This document shows positions 1-8,958 of a stretch of DNA of 27,855 nucleotides, one piece after another. The notes under the pieces were generated by a model. The model was not told the DNA's origin. It saw nothing but the letters and a program-made list of their open reading frames with translations, and made no database searches. A program made the position numbers and the translations under genes. Origin of the DNA: Pseudomonadota bacterium (GTDB lineage: Bacteria; Pseudomonadota; Gammaproteobacteria; Xanthomonadales; Rhodanobacteraceae); the NCBI GenBank assembly GCA_021777635.1, contig JAJYDI010000005.1:1-27855 (forward strand), in the 5' to 3' direction. Numbering within the stretch: position 1 is the first letter of the stretch; every line of letters starts with the position of its first letter.

Positions 1-97
1 TCAGAACGAAGCGAAAGGCAACAGTAGCGACCATCTCACCGACGCGCCGCGCCACGCCATCGATCAGGCGGCATGCGGCGAGTTCAAAACAGGTTCT

Positions 98-1717
98 TCA
101 AACTGCTCGATCGTCGGTCGCCAGCTTGGCGCGCCAGCGATCGCGGGAAATGAAAGAAACGACGCCGGCAGCACCTGATTGCGATGCACGGTGCGCAAGC
201 GCCAATCCGAAAATGCTCTGAAGATGGGACAGGAATGCCCGTTGGCCCGTGCTTGAAAATCCGCCAGGCAGCGCAGAATAAATAGTCAAAAGACTTTCCG
301 GCAAACCTTGGGCAGATCGCAGCGGGATCGCGACGCTGGATCGAATGCCAAGCGACCTGGAGATTTGCAGCCATACTTTCATGTCCGGGTCGGTTGCGTA
401 ATCCAGTGAGCGCTGAATCTCGCCGCTCCGCCAAGCGCGACCTCCGGGCCCGCGGCCTTCCGCCCGGTCTTTCTCGATCCGGATTTCGGGCACTTCGCTG
501 CCCGCGGGGGACCGCAAATGGCGGACGATGGAGTCGCCGGCAGCGACCTCGAACTGGAACCGCCCACTCGAGTCCGGCCGGCCGAAAGCGCACGCAGCGA
601 CTTCTTCCAGTGTCACCATGGCATCGACAACGCCTTGCACGAGATCAAGGTAGCGTTCAGCGTTCCACGCCAGCGTGCTGATACGCCCGAGGACGGCATC
701 GCGTTCCATCTGGATAGCGCGTGATCCCTCTATCTGCCATCGGGAATCAAGCGCGAAGCGCCGGTGGACGAGGATCTGGATCCGTCGATCGACGCGCAGC
801 GCGGAGGCAAGCTCGATGTCGAGGAGCGAGCGCAGTATCTCAACGCTCTCGTCGAACCACGCATCTTCGACGCCCGCCATGGCATGGGTGCGGCCAGCAC
901 GTAGGGAGGCCGCATGGTGGCCGCTCTCGGTGAGGCACGGGTCGAGCAGCATCAGCAGATGCGCTTTCTGCTTGTCCTTGAGGCGTACGAATTCGTCCGT
1001 GTTGATTGCCGTAAGAAATGCAGCGGAGCTGGCAAGTTCACCGGCACTGGCATAAAGTGCATCCACCACGGATACGGCACGCTCACGCATAAAATCCTGT
1101 ACCGGGCCCAGCAATCGGTGCGCGAGATCACCGTATGGCACAACTTCCGAGGACTGGGCTCTGACGGCTGCCGTGGTGCTTGATGATTCAGCGTGCTGAC
1201 GCCCGATGTAACGGCCGATGAACGCCGCGATCGATTCGAGCAGGCCGATTTCGTACGCGGCAAACGGCGCCTCGCGTACCAAGGTGTCACTGAAACTCAG
1301 CGTCCCGTAGACGGCACCATCCACCAAGATCGGCGTGCCGGCATAGGCCGCTGGCTGCAGCGCGCGATACACCGGATGGCTGCACACTTCCCCAATCGTG
1401 TCGGTTCCGGGATGGGTCACCGTCCGGCGCAATGTGACGACTGCCGCGCAAAGCGTGTCATCCAGCGGATAGTGATTGCCCGGCTTGATCCCGCCCAGCG
1501 GCGAGTGCCGGTCGAGCACCTCGTAATCATTGCCCTGGATACGGCTCACGATGCCGGTCGAGAGTCCAAGCACCCAGCATCCGTAGTCCAGTGACGCAGC
1601 AACGAAGTTATCCCAATCGCCAAAGTGATCCACCGGCAAGCGGCCCAGTGCTGGCGGATCCGCATGTAGTCCAGCGTCAACCGGGATGGGCGGCAGCGAC
1701 ATGCGCGGATACCCCAT
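98..1717 (-). CDS. GAF-globin-GAF sensor protein without output domain
   Basis: Predicted cytoplasmic sensor of about 539 residues. Residues ~35-175 look like a GAF domain (YAGTPILVDGAVYGTLSF). Residues ~205-310 are helical and resemble the globin-coupled-sensor fold: LKDKQKAHLLMLL is followed by AGRTHAMAGVEDAW, where His278 sits where the proximal haem ligand of such globins lies. Residues ~365-510 form a second GAF (SVAIPLRSAQG). No GGDEF, EAL, kinase or HTH follows; the protein stops about 30 residues after GAF2, within a short stretch (FISRDRWRAKL) that might be the start of a lost output domain. Start: ATG at 1717 has AGGG just upstream; ATG at 1702 is an alternative, and an upstream in-frame ATG at 1816 would lie deep inside ugd. 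It overlaps the 3' end of ugd and is the last visible gene of the glycan operon, so it may report O2, NO or redox state to it. The globin call is pattern-based and untested. Confidence 0.7.
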   Translation of the reverse strand: MGYPRMSLPPIPVDAGLHADPPALGRLPVDHFGDWDNFVAASLDYGCWVLGLSTGIVSRIQGNDYEVLDRHSPLGGIKPGNHYPLDDTLCAAVVTLRRTVTHPGTDTIGEVCSHPVYRALQPAAYAGTPILVDGAVYGTLSFSDTLVREAPFAAYEIGLLESIAAFIGRYIGRQHAESSSTTAAVRAQSSEVVPYGDLAHRLLGPVQDFMRERAVSVVDALYASAGELASSAAFLTAINTDEFVRLKDKQKAHLLMLLDPCLTESGHHAASLRAGRTHAMAGVEDAWFDESVEILRSLLDIELASALRVDRRIQILVHRRFALDSRWQIEGSRAIQMERDAVLGRISTLAWNAERYLDLVQGVVDAMVTLEEVAACAFGRPDSSGRFQFEVAAGDSIVRHLRSPAGSEVPEIRIEKDRAEGRGPGGRAWRSGEIQRSLDYATDPDMKVWLQISRSLGIRSSVAIPLRSAQGLPESLLTIYSALPGGFSSTGQRAFLSHLQSIFGLALAHRASQSGAAGVVSFISRDRWRAKLATDDRAV

Positions 1718-3086
1718 GCCCTGATATGCGCTCCCTGCTGGAAACCGGATCGGCCACTTTCTGGACGCTCGATCGAGTGGCTGATTGCCCGATTGAGTGA
1801 TAGGCGAATCCCGCATCCCTCATCGACTGGGCATCGAAAATATTGCGCAGATCGATGACGAGGTTGCCGCGCATGGCCTTGAAAAGCCATTTGGGCGAGA
1901 TGGCGCGGAATGCACTCCACTCGGTGACGACTACCAAGGCGTCGGCCTCATCGACCGCTTCCAGCACATCATGGCAGTAGTGCACGCTCTCTGGCAGCAC
2001 GTCCCGCGCCTGTCCCATGCCGACGGGATCGAAGGCCCGGATATACGCGCCCTCCGCAATCAACCGATGCACGATGCTGATCGAGGGTGCATCACGCATG
2101 TCATCCGTATCGGGCTTGAAAGTGAGACCGAGCACGGCGATATGCTTGCCGCGTACTGATCCTCCGCAATGCGTGATGATCCGGCCAGCCATGCTGGCTT
2201 TGCGTGCATCATTCACGCTGACGACCGTTTCGACGAGCCTCAGCGGCGCACCCGCCTCTTGCGCAATTCGCATCAGCGCCTGCGTGTCCTTGGGGAAACA
2301 GGATCCGCCATAGCCTGGGCCTGGCTCGAGGAATTTGGGACCGATCCTCTGATCAAGCCCGATGCCGTGGCCGACATCACGCACGCTGGCGCCGACTTTT
2401 TCACAAAGATCGGCCATTTCGTTGATGAAGGTTATTTTCATGGCAAGGAACGAGTTGGACGCATACTTAATGAGCTCGGCGCTCTCGATCCCGGTCACGA
2501 GGAACGATGTATCGGTCAGATTCAGAGGGCGGTAGATCTCCCTCAGCACCGCGCGCGCGCGCGAACTTTCGGTACCGATGACCACTCTGTCCGGCCGCAT
2601 GAAATCCTCGATCGCATTCCCCTCGCGAAGGAACTCGGGGTTGGACGCAATGTCGACCCGAAGATCGGGTCGAAGCTCGGCCACCAGCGCTGCGAGTCTG
2701 CGCCCCGTGCCCACGGGCACCGTGGACTTGGTAACCAGCACGGTTGAGCTGCTCAATGCAGCCGCGACCTGCTCGGCCGCAGCGAACACATGCGTCAGGT
2801 CAGCGTGCCCGTCACCGCGGCGCGACGGGGTGCCGACGGCAAGAAAGACGGCATCGACCCCCCGCAATGCGTTCTCGAGCAGGTTATCGAAGCGAAGTCG
2901 GCCAGCTTCGGTGTTCGCGCTTACCAGCGCATCGAGGCCAGGCTCGAAAATCGGTATCCGCCCCTGACACAAGGCCGCATGGCGCCGCGGATCGGATTCG
3001 ATAATGACAACGTCGTTGCCAATATCCGCAAGGCAGGCGCCAGAGACAAGACCCACGTACCCGCCACCGATCATTGCAATACGCAT
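1677..3086 (-). CDS. ugd: UDP-glucose 6-dehydrogenase
   Basis: Cytosolic enzyme oxidising UDP-glucose to UDP-glucuronate with two NAD+. The N-terminal dinucleotide-binding motif GGGYVGLVSGA (residues 7-17), the STVPVGTG segment (121-128), SNPEFLREG (148-156, with the general-acid Glu), the IKYASN lysine region and the catalytic thiol in GYGGSCFPKDT (Cys263) are all visible. The start at 3086 is set by AGGA upstream (AGGAAACAGAAGC-ATG) and by MRIAMIGGGYVG matching the family N-terminus; longer in-frame extensions run through the phosphatase gene. It overlaps that gene by 16 bp, so the two are probably co-translated. At 469 residues it is slightly long: a polar tail of about 40 residues follows the usual YHSIG end and overlaps the sensor gene. 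It would supply glucuronate donor to the glycosyltransferases of the operon. Confidence 0.95.
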   Translation of the reverse strand: MRIAMIGGGYVGLVSGACLADIGNDVVIIESDPRRHAALCQGRIPIFEPGLDALVSANTEAGRLRFDNLLENALRGVDAVFLAVGTPSRRGDGHADLTHVFAAAEQVAAALSSSTVLVTKSTVPVGTGRRLAALVAELRPDLRVDIASNPEFLREGNAIEDFMRPDRVVIGTESSRARAVLREIYRPLNLTDTSFLVTGIESAELIKYASNSFLAMKITFINEMADLCEKVGASVRDVGHGIGLDQRIGPKFLEPGPGYGGSCFPKDTQALMRIAQEAGAPLRLVETVVSVNDARKASMAGRIITHCGGSVRGKHIAVLGLTFKPDTDDMRDAPSISIVHRLIAEGAYIRAFDPVGMGQARDVLPESVHYCHDVLEAVDEADALVVVTEWSAFRAISPKWLFKAMRGNLVIDLRNIFDAQSMRDAGFAYHSIGQSATRSSVQKVADPVSSRERISGHGVSAHVAAAHPG

Positions 3087-3709
3087 GCTTCTGTTTCCTG
3101 TTGTCGTGTTGAAACCCTGATGCTGCCTTTCTGCCAGTGCAGCACCATGCGATGGACCGATGCGGTGGAGACCGTGATCTGCCGAAACATCGAAAAAGGC
3201 TGCTGCGCAGCTTCCAGCAAGGCGGCACGGATCACGCCCACATGGCTGACGACGAGCACGCTGCCGCCCTCGTGCATGGCCCACATCGGATCGACGAGAA
3301 AGAGGCGCAATCGCTCGCGAAGATCCGCAAGGCATTCGCCGCCAGGAAAGGTTGCCGATTCCGGGGCTCGCTTCCACTGCCGCAACTGATCCGGCCAGCG
3401 CGAACGGATCTCGGCCTGGGTCCGCCCCTCCCATGCACCGTAGGCGAGTTCGGCAAGACGGTGATCAACATCCGGGGCATCGAGCCCCAGCGTCTCGGCG
3501 ATGATCTCGCCTGTTTCGCGGGCGCGGCGCAGGGGGCTGGTCAGAATCGATCCGACCCCCTCCCCCCGCAGGCGCAGACCGGTCTGGAAGGCCTGCTCTC
3601 TGCCCTGCGCAACCAACGGGAGATCGCTGCGACCCTGGTAACGCCCGCTGAGGCTCCATTCGGTCTGCCCGTGGCGTACAAAAATCAGCGGGATCATGGG
3701 ATGTGTCAT
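3071..3709 (-). CDS. Histidine phosphatase (phosphoglycerate mutase-like) family protein
   Basis: A 212-residue cytosolic protein of the histidine phosphatase superfamily. The RHG signature is FVRHGQTEW (residues 10-18, His13 the expected phospho-acceptor). The second arginine is in LTSPLRRARETGEII, the acidic residue in LAELAYGAWEGRT and the second histidine in VVSHVGVIRA, so the catalytic set is complete. The start ATG at 3709 lies five bases after the stop of the barrel gene; ATG at 3697 (MIPLIFVRHG) is an alternative. It overlaps ugd by 16 bp. Sequence resembles alpha-ribazole phosphatase and GpmB-type enzymes, but context argues for a sugar-phosphate or glycan-precursor substrate; the actual substrate cannot be read from sequence. 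Confidence 0.88.
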   Translation of the reverse strand: MTHPMIPLIFVRHGQTEWSLSGRYQGRSDLPLVAQGREQAFQTGLRLRGEGVGSILTSPLRRARETGEIIAETLGLDAPDVDHRLAELAYGAWEGRTQAEIRSRWPDQLRQWKRAPESATFPGGECLADLRERLRLFLVDPMWAMHEGGSVLVVSHVGVIRAALLEAAQQPFSMFRQITVSTASVHRMVLHWQKGSIRVSTRQQETEACVLQ

Positions 3710-3714
3710 GGCGT

Positions 3715-4578
3715 TCAATAGTGCACAACGCAGCCGATCACGATGCGCGTGCCGGCATGAATGCCCTTGCCCGCGATGGAGTCCTGGTAGCCGATGAAGG
3801 GCCGCCACTGCCTGAAACTTCCCCTGGGCCGGTATTCGAGCTTGGCTCCGACTCGTAGCAGGTTGTAGATCTCGCCGCGGTCGGCCACGGACACCACCTG
3901 CTGGCGGTGGACGGTACGAACGAAGAACAGGGTTCCCGTCAGACGGAATCTGGGCGCCACCGGGAAACCGAGCGAGAGTGCGGTGCGCAGCTGGACGGCA
4001 CCGCCGTCGACGAACACACGCGGGCCCGCAACCAGCGTTGCGACCATCGCTCCGCGGGCGATGCCAAGCTGATAGTCGGGTTCAACTGCTGCCTTGCCGG
4101 CCCCGAGCGCGGGTACCTGCGACGACGAACCCGTCGGCACGACCACGTTGAAGGAGATCGAGTCCGCGAAAGACTGCGTCTGTCGCAGCCCGTAGTTCAG
4201 GCCGACTTCCTGATCCTCCAAACCGCTGGCGCTGTTGGCGATCCGCTGGCCGGCATGATGGCGAGTCTCCTGCAATGAGCCTGCGCGCAGGTCGTACTCG
4301 ATCGACAGACGGTTGCCGATACCATGCGAACCGGTGAAGCGCAGCTGCATTTCCCGCTGGTGAGATGACGGATACGTGCTGGTGCCGAAATGGGCAGCCG
4401 AAAACGCGTCGTTGGCGCTGAAGTAACGCAACATCGGGTCGAAGACACCGTGACCCTCGGCTGGAATCCAGGGGTCAGCGTATGCAGGCCGTGTGCTCAC
4501 TGAAGCCAGCACCAGCGCACATGCGCCGATCAGCAGCCGCCTGTTGCGAGAATCCTTTCTGCCGGAAAACGGGTTCAT
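3715..4578 (-). CDS. Secreted outer-membrane beta-barrel protein of the glycan operon
   Basis: 287 residues with a basic N-terminus and hydrophobic core ending ...STRPAYA-DPWIP, a signal peptide with likely cleavage after AYA near residue 34. The rest alternates polar and aromatic/hydrophobic residues in repeated strands (EMQLRFTGSHGIGNRLSIEY, RFRLTGTLFFVRTVHR, LLRVGAKLEYRP) and ends in an aromatic residue (VVHY), as outer-membrane barrels do. It resembles the loose 'transporter / MetA-pathway of phenol degradation' barrel group, but no precise family is claimed. Its ATG overlaps the ABC exporter stop (ATGA), which ties it to export: it may be the outer-membrane step or a sensor/porin for the exported glycan. 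This role is inference. Confidence 0.72.
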   Translation of the reverse strand: MNPFSGRKDSRNRRLLIGACALVLASVSTRPAYADPWIPAEGHGVFDPMLRYFSANDAFSAAHFGTSTYPSSHQREMQLRFTGSHGIGNRLSIEYDLRAGSLQETRHHAGQRIANSASGLEDQEVGLNYGLRQTQSFADSISFNVVVPTGSSSQVPALGAGKAAVEPDYQLGIARGAMVATLVAGPRVFVDGGAVQLRTALSLGFPVAPRFRLTGTLFFVRTVHRQQVVSVADRGEIYNLLRVGAKLEYRPRGSFRQWRPFIGYQDSIAGKGIHAGTRIVIGCVVHY

Positions 4579-6389
4579 GGGGCGACGATCCTAAGTTTGG
4601 GCAAGGTTGAGTGATCGCGCAGCGCCTGCCACAGGCTGGCATAGAGGCCGCCCGTCGCAAGCAGCTCCGCATGGGTGCCGCGCTGGACGATGCGTCCATG
4701 CTCCAGCACCAGAATCAGGTCGGCGTTCATGACCGTCGAGAGTCTGTGCGCGATGACCAATGCCGCACGTCGCGACGCGAGCCTCGACAGCGCGAACATC
4801 AGGTCGCGCTCGGTGCGCGCATCGAGGCTGCTGCTGGGCTCATCCAGGATCACCACCGGCGCATCGCACAGCATCGCCCGCGCGATCGCTATGCACTGCC
4901 GCTGCCCACCTGAAAGGCTGAGTCCGCGTTCGCTAACCATGGCGTCGTAGCCGTCGGGAAGTCGCTCGATCAGCTGATCGACCCCGACCTCGCGGGCCGC
5001 ACGCACTGCGTCCTCGCGCCGGGCGCCCTCACGCCCGTAGGCGATGTTTTCCCAGATCGTTGCCTGGAACAGTGCGGGCTCCTGCAGGACCACGGCCACC
5101 TGTCGGCGCAAATAAGCCAGCGGCAGAGTGCGCAGGTCGCGATGGTCCAGCAGCACCGCCCCGGCACCAGGATCGTAGAAGCGCGGAATCAGGCTCGCGA
5201 TCGTGCTCTTGCCCGCACCCGTGGGGCCGACCAGTGCCACCGTCTTGCCGGCCTCCAGCGCGAAGCTGATGTCGCGCAGTATGGTTTCGCCGGGCCGGTA
5301 GCCGAAACCGACGCCGATGAATTCGAGCCGCTGCGCACGTGTCGAGGGCACGACGGCCCCGGACGGGTCCACCACGCTGGGAGCTTCGACCCGGTATTCG
5401 CCGATGCGCTCGAGCGCGACGCTGGCCCGACCGATAACCCTGCCCGTCTTCGCGAGTTGGCGGGCGGGCGTCGCGATACCGCGCAGATAGGCGAGGAAGA
5501 TCAACAGATCGCCCGGCGTCAATATGCCGCGGATCACGCTTGCAGCGCCGTACCAGATGATGGCGCCGGTCGCCACGGCGATCACGAGATTCATCGTCGG
5601 GCCATAGCGCGCCTGCACGCTGTTGGCGTGAATGCTGGCCTTGAGGCTCCTTTTTGCATGCTCGCTGAAACGATCATCCTCGTGCGACTCGCGCGCAAAG
5701 GCCTGTACCACCTGCACGCTGGCGAGGATTTCCTGTGTCAGGCCCCAGAGTGTCCCCTCGTGTTTCCTGACCTGGCGCAGCGCCTGCCTGAGCCGATTCG
5801 AGTAATAACGCGCGATGTAGAAAAGAGCGGGCGCGATGGAAAGGGCAAGCAGGGCGTAGCGCCAGTCGATCACGAACATCACGACGGCCATTCCGAGGAT
5901 GGTCAACGCATGCGGCAGCAGATCGATGCCGACGGCGGCAACGAAATCCTGCAGCTGCTTCACGTCGCCACTGAGCCGCGACATCAATTCGCCACCGCGG
6001 TGACGGCGATGGAATTCCAGCGACAGGCGCTGCAGGTGCGCGAACAGATCGAAACGGATCGCGAACACCACGCGTTGGCCGGCGTCGAGGAAGAGCCGGT
6101 TGCCGAGATAGACCAGCAAGGCGTCCGCCGCACCAAGGCCAAGCATGATCAACGCCAGCAGGTTCAGCAGCGGCATTCGATGCTGAACCATTTCCGGCAG
6201 CATGGCCTGCAGCCAGCCCGGCAGCGGACGGTCGAAGATGACGTTGTCGATGGTGTATTTAAGCGGCCAGGGCAGCATTAGCAGTACGACCGCTCGAATG
6301 CTCATCACCAGCGCACCGGCGGACAGCGCCTTCCACTCCGGCCACAGATAGCCGAGCAGCCACGCATGCGGGCGACTGCGGCGCGCCAT
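4575..6389 (-). CDS. ABC exporter, fused membrane and ATPase domains (MsbA-like)
   Basis: A 604-residue half-transporter. Residues 1-330 hold about six membrane segments (for example AGALVMSIRAVVLLMLPW and ALTILGMAVVMFVIDW). The ATPase domain follows: Walker A GPTGAGKST (388-396), Q-loop (VVLQEPALF), signature LSGGQ (492-496), Walker B VVILDE (512-517), D-loop SSSLD and the switch histidine in VIAHRLST. This is the lipid/polysaccharide exporter type that works as a homodimer. ATG at 6389 overlaps the preceding stop (TGATG); a GTG one codon earlier is possible. With three glycosyltransferases upstream and a barrel protein downstream, it most likely flips or exports the glycan or glycolipid made here. 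A lipid A flippase role is less likely because of the context. Confidence 0.93.
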   Translation of the reverse strand: MARRSRPHAWLLGYLWPEWKALSAGALVMSIRAVVLLMLPWPLKYTIDNVIFDRPLPGWLQAMLPEMVQHRMPLLNLLALIMLGLGAADALLVYLGNRLFLDAGQRVVFAIRFDLFAHLQRLSLEFHRRHRGGELMSRLSGDVKQLQDFVAAVGIDLLPHALTILGMAVVMFVIDWRYALLALSIAPALFYIARYYSNRLRQALRQVRKHEGTLWGLTQEILASVQVVQAFARESHEDDRFSEHAKRSLKASIHANSVQARYGPTMNLVIAVATGAIIWYGAASVIRGILTPGDLLIFLAYLRGIATPARQLAKTGRVIGRASVALERIGEYRVEAPSVVDPSGAVVPSTRAQRLEFIGVGFGYRPGETILRDISFALEAGKTVALVGPTGAGKSTIASLIPRFYDPGAGAVLLDHRDLRTLPLAYLRRQVAVVLQEPALFQATIWENIAYGREGARREDAVRAAREVGVDQLIERLPDGYDAMVSERGLSLSGGQRQCIAIARAMLCDAPVVILDEPSSSLDARTERDLMFALSRLASRRAALVIAHRLSTVMNADLILVLEHGRIVQRGTHAELLATGGLYASLWQALRDHSTLPKLRIVAP

Positions 6390-7642
6390 CACTGGGCCAC
6401 GGCTCTGGACAGGGATGGCCCACGCGCCAGCGAAAGCGCCTGTTCGACGACATGCGACCAGCTGTGGTTGGCTGCATCGAGCTCGGCGGCCCGGCCCATC
6501 AAGTGGCGCTGATCGGGAGCATCGATCAGGTCCAGTAGCGCAAGGGCGCAGGCGACCTGATCACCGGGGGCATAGAGCCTTCCTGTCCCCTGATCCTGGA
6601 TCAACTCGGCGATCTGCCCGATCCGCGGAGCGACGACCGGACGACCGGCCGCCATGGACTCGATGATTTTGAGCGGAGAGAAATAGAAGTCCGGGTGTGG
6701 CAGATAGGGCGCGACGCTCACGTCCATGGCATCGATCCAGGCAGGGATCTCGTCATGCGGCACGCGGCCAGGCAAGATCACATGGTGATCGAGGCCCCAC
6801 GCGGTCACGCGGGTACGGATCGCCTCCAGTTCCGGACCGTCGCCGACGGCGATCAGGCGCACCTCGGGCCGGATCTCCACGACGGCCCTGAATACCTCCA
6901 GCAGAAACATCATGCCGTGCCACGGCTTGAAGCTTCCGACAAAGCCCAGGACCGGGGCCGTGCCGATACCGAGCTGTTCACGCAGGGCATCGCCGCCATC
7001 GTGCTTGCCAAACCGCACCAGATCCACACCGTTGGCAAGGACATGCACGGTCCGGTCGCTGCCGAGGACGCGTCCGACGTGCTCGGCCACCGCGACGGAT
7101 ACGGCAACGATGGCATCGGCTCCGCGGTATGACTCCTCTTCCGCCACTCGTGACTCGTTCTCCAGCCGCAGTCCGCGAAAGCGCCGCTGTTCCTCAACCA
7201 GTGGAGCGTTCACTTCAAGCAGGCGCGGCACCCCGAGCCGGGTTGCAATGCGGATGCCCGCACGGTGCAACAGGGCGTGGCGTTCATAGACCACGTCCGG
7301 TCTGAAGCCGGTGTTGGCAAGATGGGCCAGGACGCGCGCAGAGAGGGTGCGGTCGTAGGCCAACCGCGTGATCTCGCGACGCAGAGCCAGATCGGACAGC
7401 GCGGATTCCGGAAGCCCCAAACCACTGCATGCCGCCTGCAGTTCCACGTCCGAGACGTTGTATTCGATGCAGGCAATTCGCGCCGGCGGCGGCGGATTGC
7501 CGTTGCCGAGCGTGGCGCAGGCCAGCAGCACCTCATGTCCGAGCTTTGCCGCAGCGGTGGTGAATTCCCGAACATGCACCGAAGCGCCCTTGTCGCCAAG
7601 GACAGGGATGCCCCGATCGGGATTCAGGTAAAGGACTTTCAT
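6389..7642 (-). CDS. Glycosyltransferase family 4 (first of two GT4)
   Basis: A 417-residue GT-B fold enzyme. The N-terminal Rossmann half begins MKVLYLNPDRGIPVLGDKGA with a glycine-rich acceptor loop. The C-terminal donor half shows VLGFVGSFKPWHG, then the nucleotide-sugar binding segment SPLKIIESMAAGRPVVAP, with the conserved Glu of the GT4 E-x7-E region, and GQIAELI. It transfers a sugar from an NDP-sugar, probably with retention, to a growing glycan or lipid at the cytoplasmic face. The ATG overlaps the stop of the next upstream GT (ATGA) and its own stop overlaps the ABC gene start, so translation is coupled on both sides. Sugar and acceptor are not predictable; UDP-glucuronate is available from ugd in the same operon. 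Confidence 0.92.
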   Translation of the reverse strand: MKVLYLNPDRGIPVLGDKGASVHVREFTTAAAKLGHEVLLACATLGNGNPPPPARIACIEYNVSDVELQAACSGLGLPESALSDLALRREITRLAYDRTLSARVLAHLANTGFRPDVVYERHALLHRAGIRIATRLGVPRLLEVNAPLVEEQRRFRGLRLENESRVAEEESYRGADAIVAVSVAVAEHVGRVLGSDRTVHVLANGVDLVRFGKHDGGDALREQLGIGTAPVLGFVGSFKPWHGMMFLLEVFRAVVEIRPEVRLIAVGDGPELEAIRTRVTAWGLDHHVILPGRVPHDEIPAWIDAMDVSVAPYLPHPDFYFSPLKIIESMAAGRPVVAPRIGQIAELIQDQGTGRLYAPGDQVACALALLDLIDAPDQRHLMGRAAELDAANHSWSHVVEQALSLARGPSLSRAVAQ

Positions 7643-8958
7643 GATCTGGCCTCGGTTACAGCGGTTTCATAACGGACAGCAGCGGGGGTCACGTGGTCCG
7701 CGGGTCCGTCGCACGCATGGCACTCGATCAAGGCATGCAGACGGCGCGTTGTCGTCCAGAGGTCGAAATCCTGTTCGAGTCGCTCGCGCGCCGCGCTTGC
7801 AAAAGCGGCCGCCGCGCCGGGATCGCCTAGCAGCCTCGCGATGGCATCCGCGAAGGCGCCGGGATCATTGGGCGGCGCCAGCAGTCCGGTTCGCTCGTGC
7901 AGAACCAGCTCCGGTATGCCGGAAACATCCGTCGATACGACAGGTACGCCGGCCGCCATCGCCTCAGCGATCACGTTCGGGATACCGTCACGATCGCCAT
8001 CGTCGGTGATGCGCGGCGCAAGAGCGAACAGGTCGGCGTGACCATAGAGTGCGACGAGCTTCGAATGCGTCATCGCACCCTCGAGCGTCACGATTCCATC
8101 CAGATGCAGCTCCGCGACCTGCGCCGCAAGGGCACTGCGAAGAGGGCCCTCGCCGACAATCATGCAACGGAAGGCGTGCCCCCTCCCCCGCAGCAGCGCA
8201 CAGGCAGCGATCAGGTCATCATGCCCTTTCTTCTCCACCAGCCGGCCCACCGAGAGCACAAGTTTGGGTCCGGCTTGCGCAGCCGATTTCTGCAGTCCGT
8301 GAGCGCCAAACTGCGACAGATCGATGCCGTGATAGACGAGATGCACCTTTCCTGCATCGGCACCGAGCAGTTGATTCAGATAACGGGCGTTGTAGCCGGT
8401 GCAGGTCGCTACGAAGGTGGCAGCGCGCGCGCGCCGCTGGATAACGCGCGGCGGAGTCAGGTACAGATCCTTGGCATGCGCCGTGAAACTGTAAGGAATG
8501 CCGGACATCAAGCCGGCAAAGCGCGCCACCGCCGCAGGCGCGTTGGCGAAATGCGCGTGGATGTGGCGGATCCCTGAGCGGCGGCAGATGTTTGCCACAT
8601 AGCCACCGCGACCGAACTGCTTCCAGACCGACAGCGGGCTGGGCGAGAGCGCTGACCACAGCATCGCCCGCAGCACGGCACCAGCGTAGCGCAGCGGCGA
8701 CGCGGTCAGCATGCGGCCGTGCGCCCGGGCCAGGGTTCCCCACTTGGCACGACCCGCCGGCGGCGGCGAATGGATCGGTGCCGCCACCTCCTTCACCATA
8801 GGGTGATGCGGCGGCGGCTCTGGCGGCAGCAGCGAAAAGATGTGCAACTGCGCACCTAGTCGCTCCATTGCCCTGATTTCGTTCAGGATGAACGTCTCCG
8901 TCAGGCGCGGATAGCGCTTCATCACATAGGCGATCGGTCCCACGGCATGGTCGATCAC
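7639..8958 (-). CDS. Glycosyltransferase family 4 (second of two GT4)
   Basis: A 439-residue GT-B enzyme starting with GTG at 8958, overlapping the stop of the upstream gene (GTGA). The N-terminus AYVMKRYPRLTETFILNEI is the typical opening of colanic-acid/WcaL-like GT4 enzymes, followed by HIHAHFANAPAAVA. The donor half has LSVGRLVEKKGHDDLI, LEGAMTHSKLVALY and the motif GIPNVIAEAMAAGVPVVS with the conserved glutamate. No signal peptide is seen; it should act at the cytoplasmic membrane face. The sequence differs enough from its neighbour GT4 to be a distinct step, not a recent duplicate. Donor and acceptor remain unknown. Confidence 0.92.
   Translation of the reverse strand: MIDHAVGPIAYVMKRYPRLTETFILNEIRAMERLGAQLHIFSLLPPEPPPHHPMVKEVAAPIHSPPPAGRAKWGTLARAHGRMLTASPLRYAGAVLRAMLWSALSPSPLSVWKQFGRGGYVANICRRSGIRHIHAHFANAPAAVARFAGLMSGIPYSFTAHAKDLYLTPPRVIQRRARAATFVATCTGYNARYLNQLLGADAGKVHLVYHGIDLSQFGAHGLQKSAAQAGPKLVLSVGRLVEKKGHDDLIAACALLRGRGHAFRCMIVGEGPLRSALAAQVAELHLDGIVTLEGAMTHSKLVALYGHADLFALAPRITDDGDRDGIPNVIAEAMAAGVPVVSTDVSGIPELVLHERTGLLAPPNDPGAFADAIARLLGDPGAAAAFASAARERLEQDFDLWTTTRRLHALIECHACDGPADHVTPAAVRYETAVTEARS

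Noticed and set aside
1..97. Open minus-strand reading beyond the TGA stop of the GAF-globin-GAF gene
   Set aside because: The frame stays open for about 32 codons to the window edge, which could hint at read-through into a lost domain, but the residues do not resemble GGDEF or EAL and chance is sufficient.
5142..6281. 379-codon plus-strand frame opposite the ABC exporter
   Set aside because: Antisense to an unambiguous ABC protein with intact Walker and signature motifs; no independent signal.
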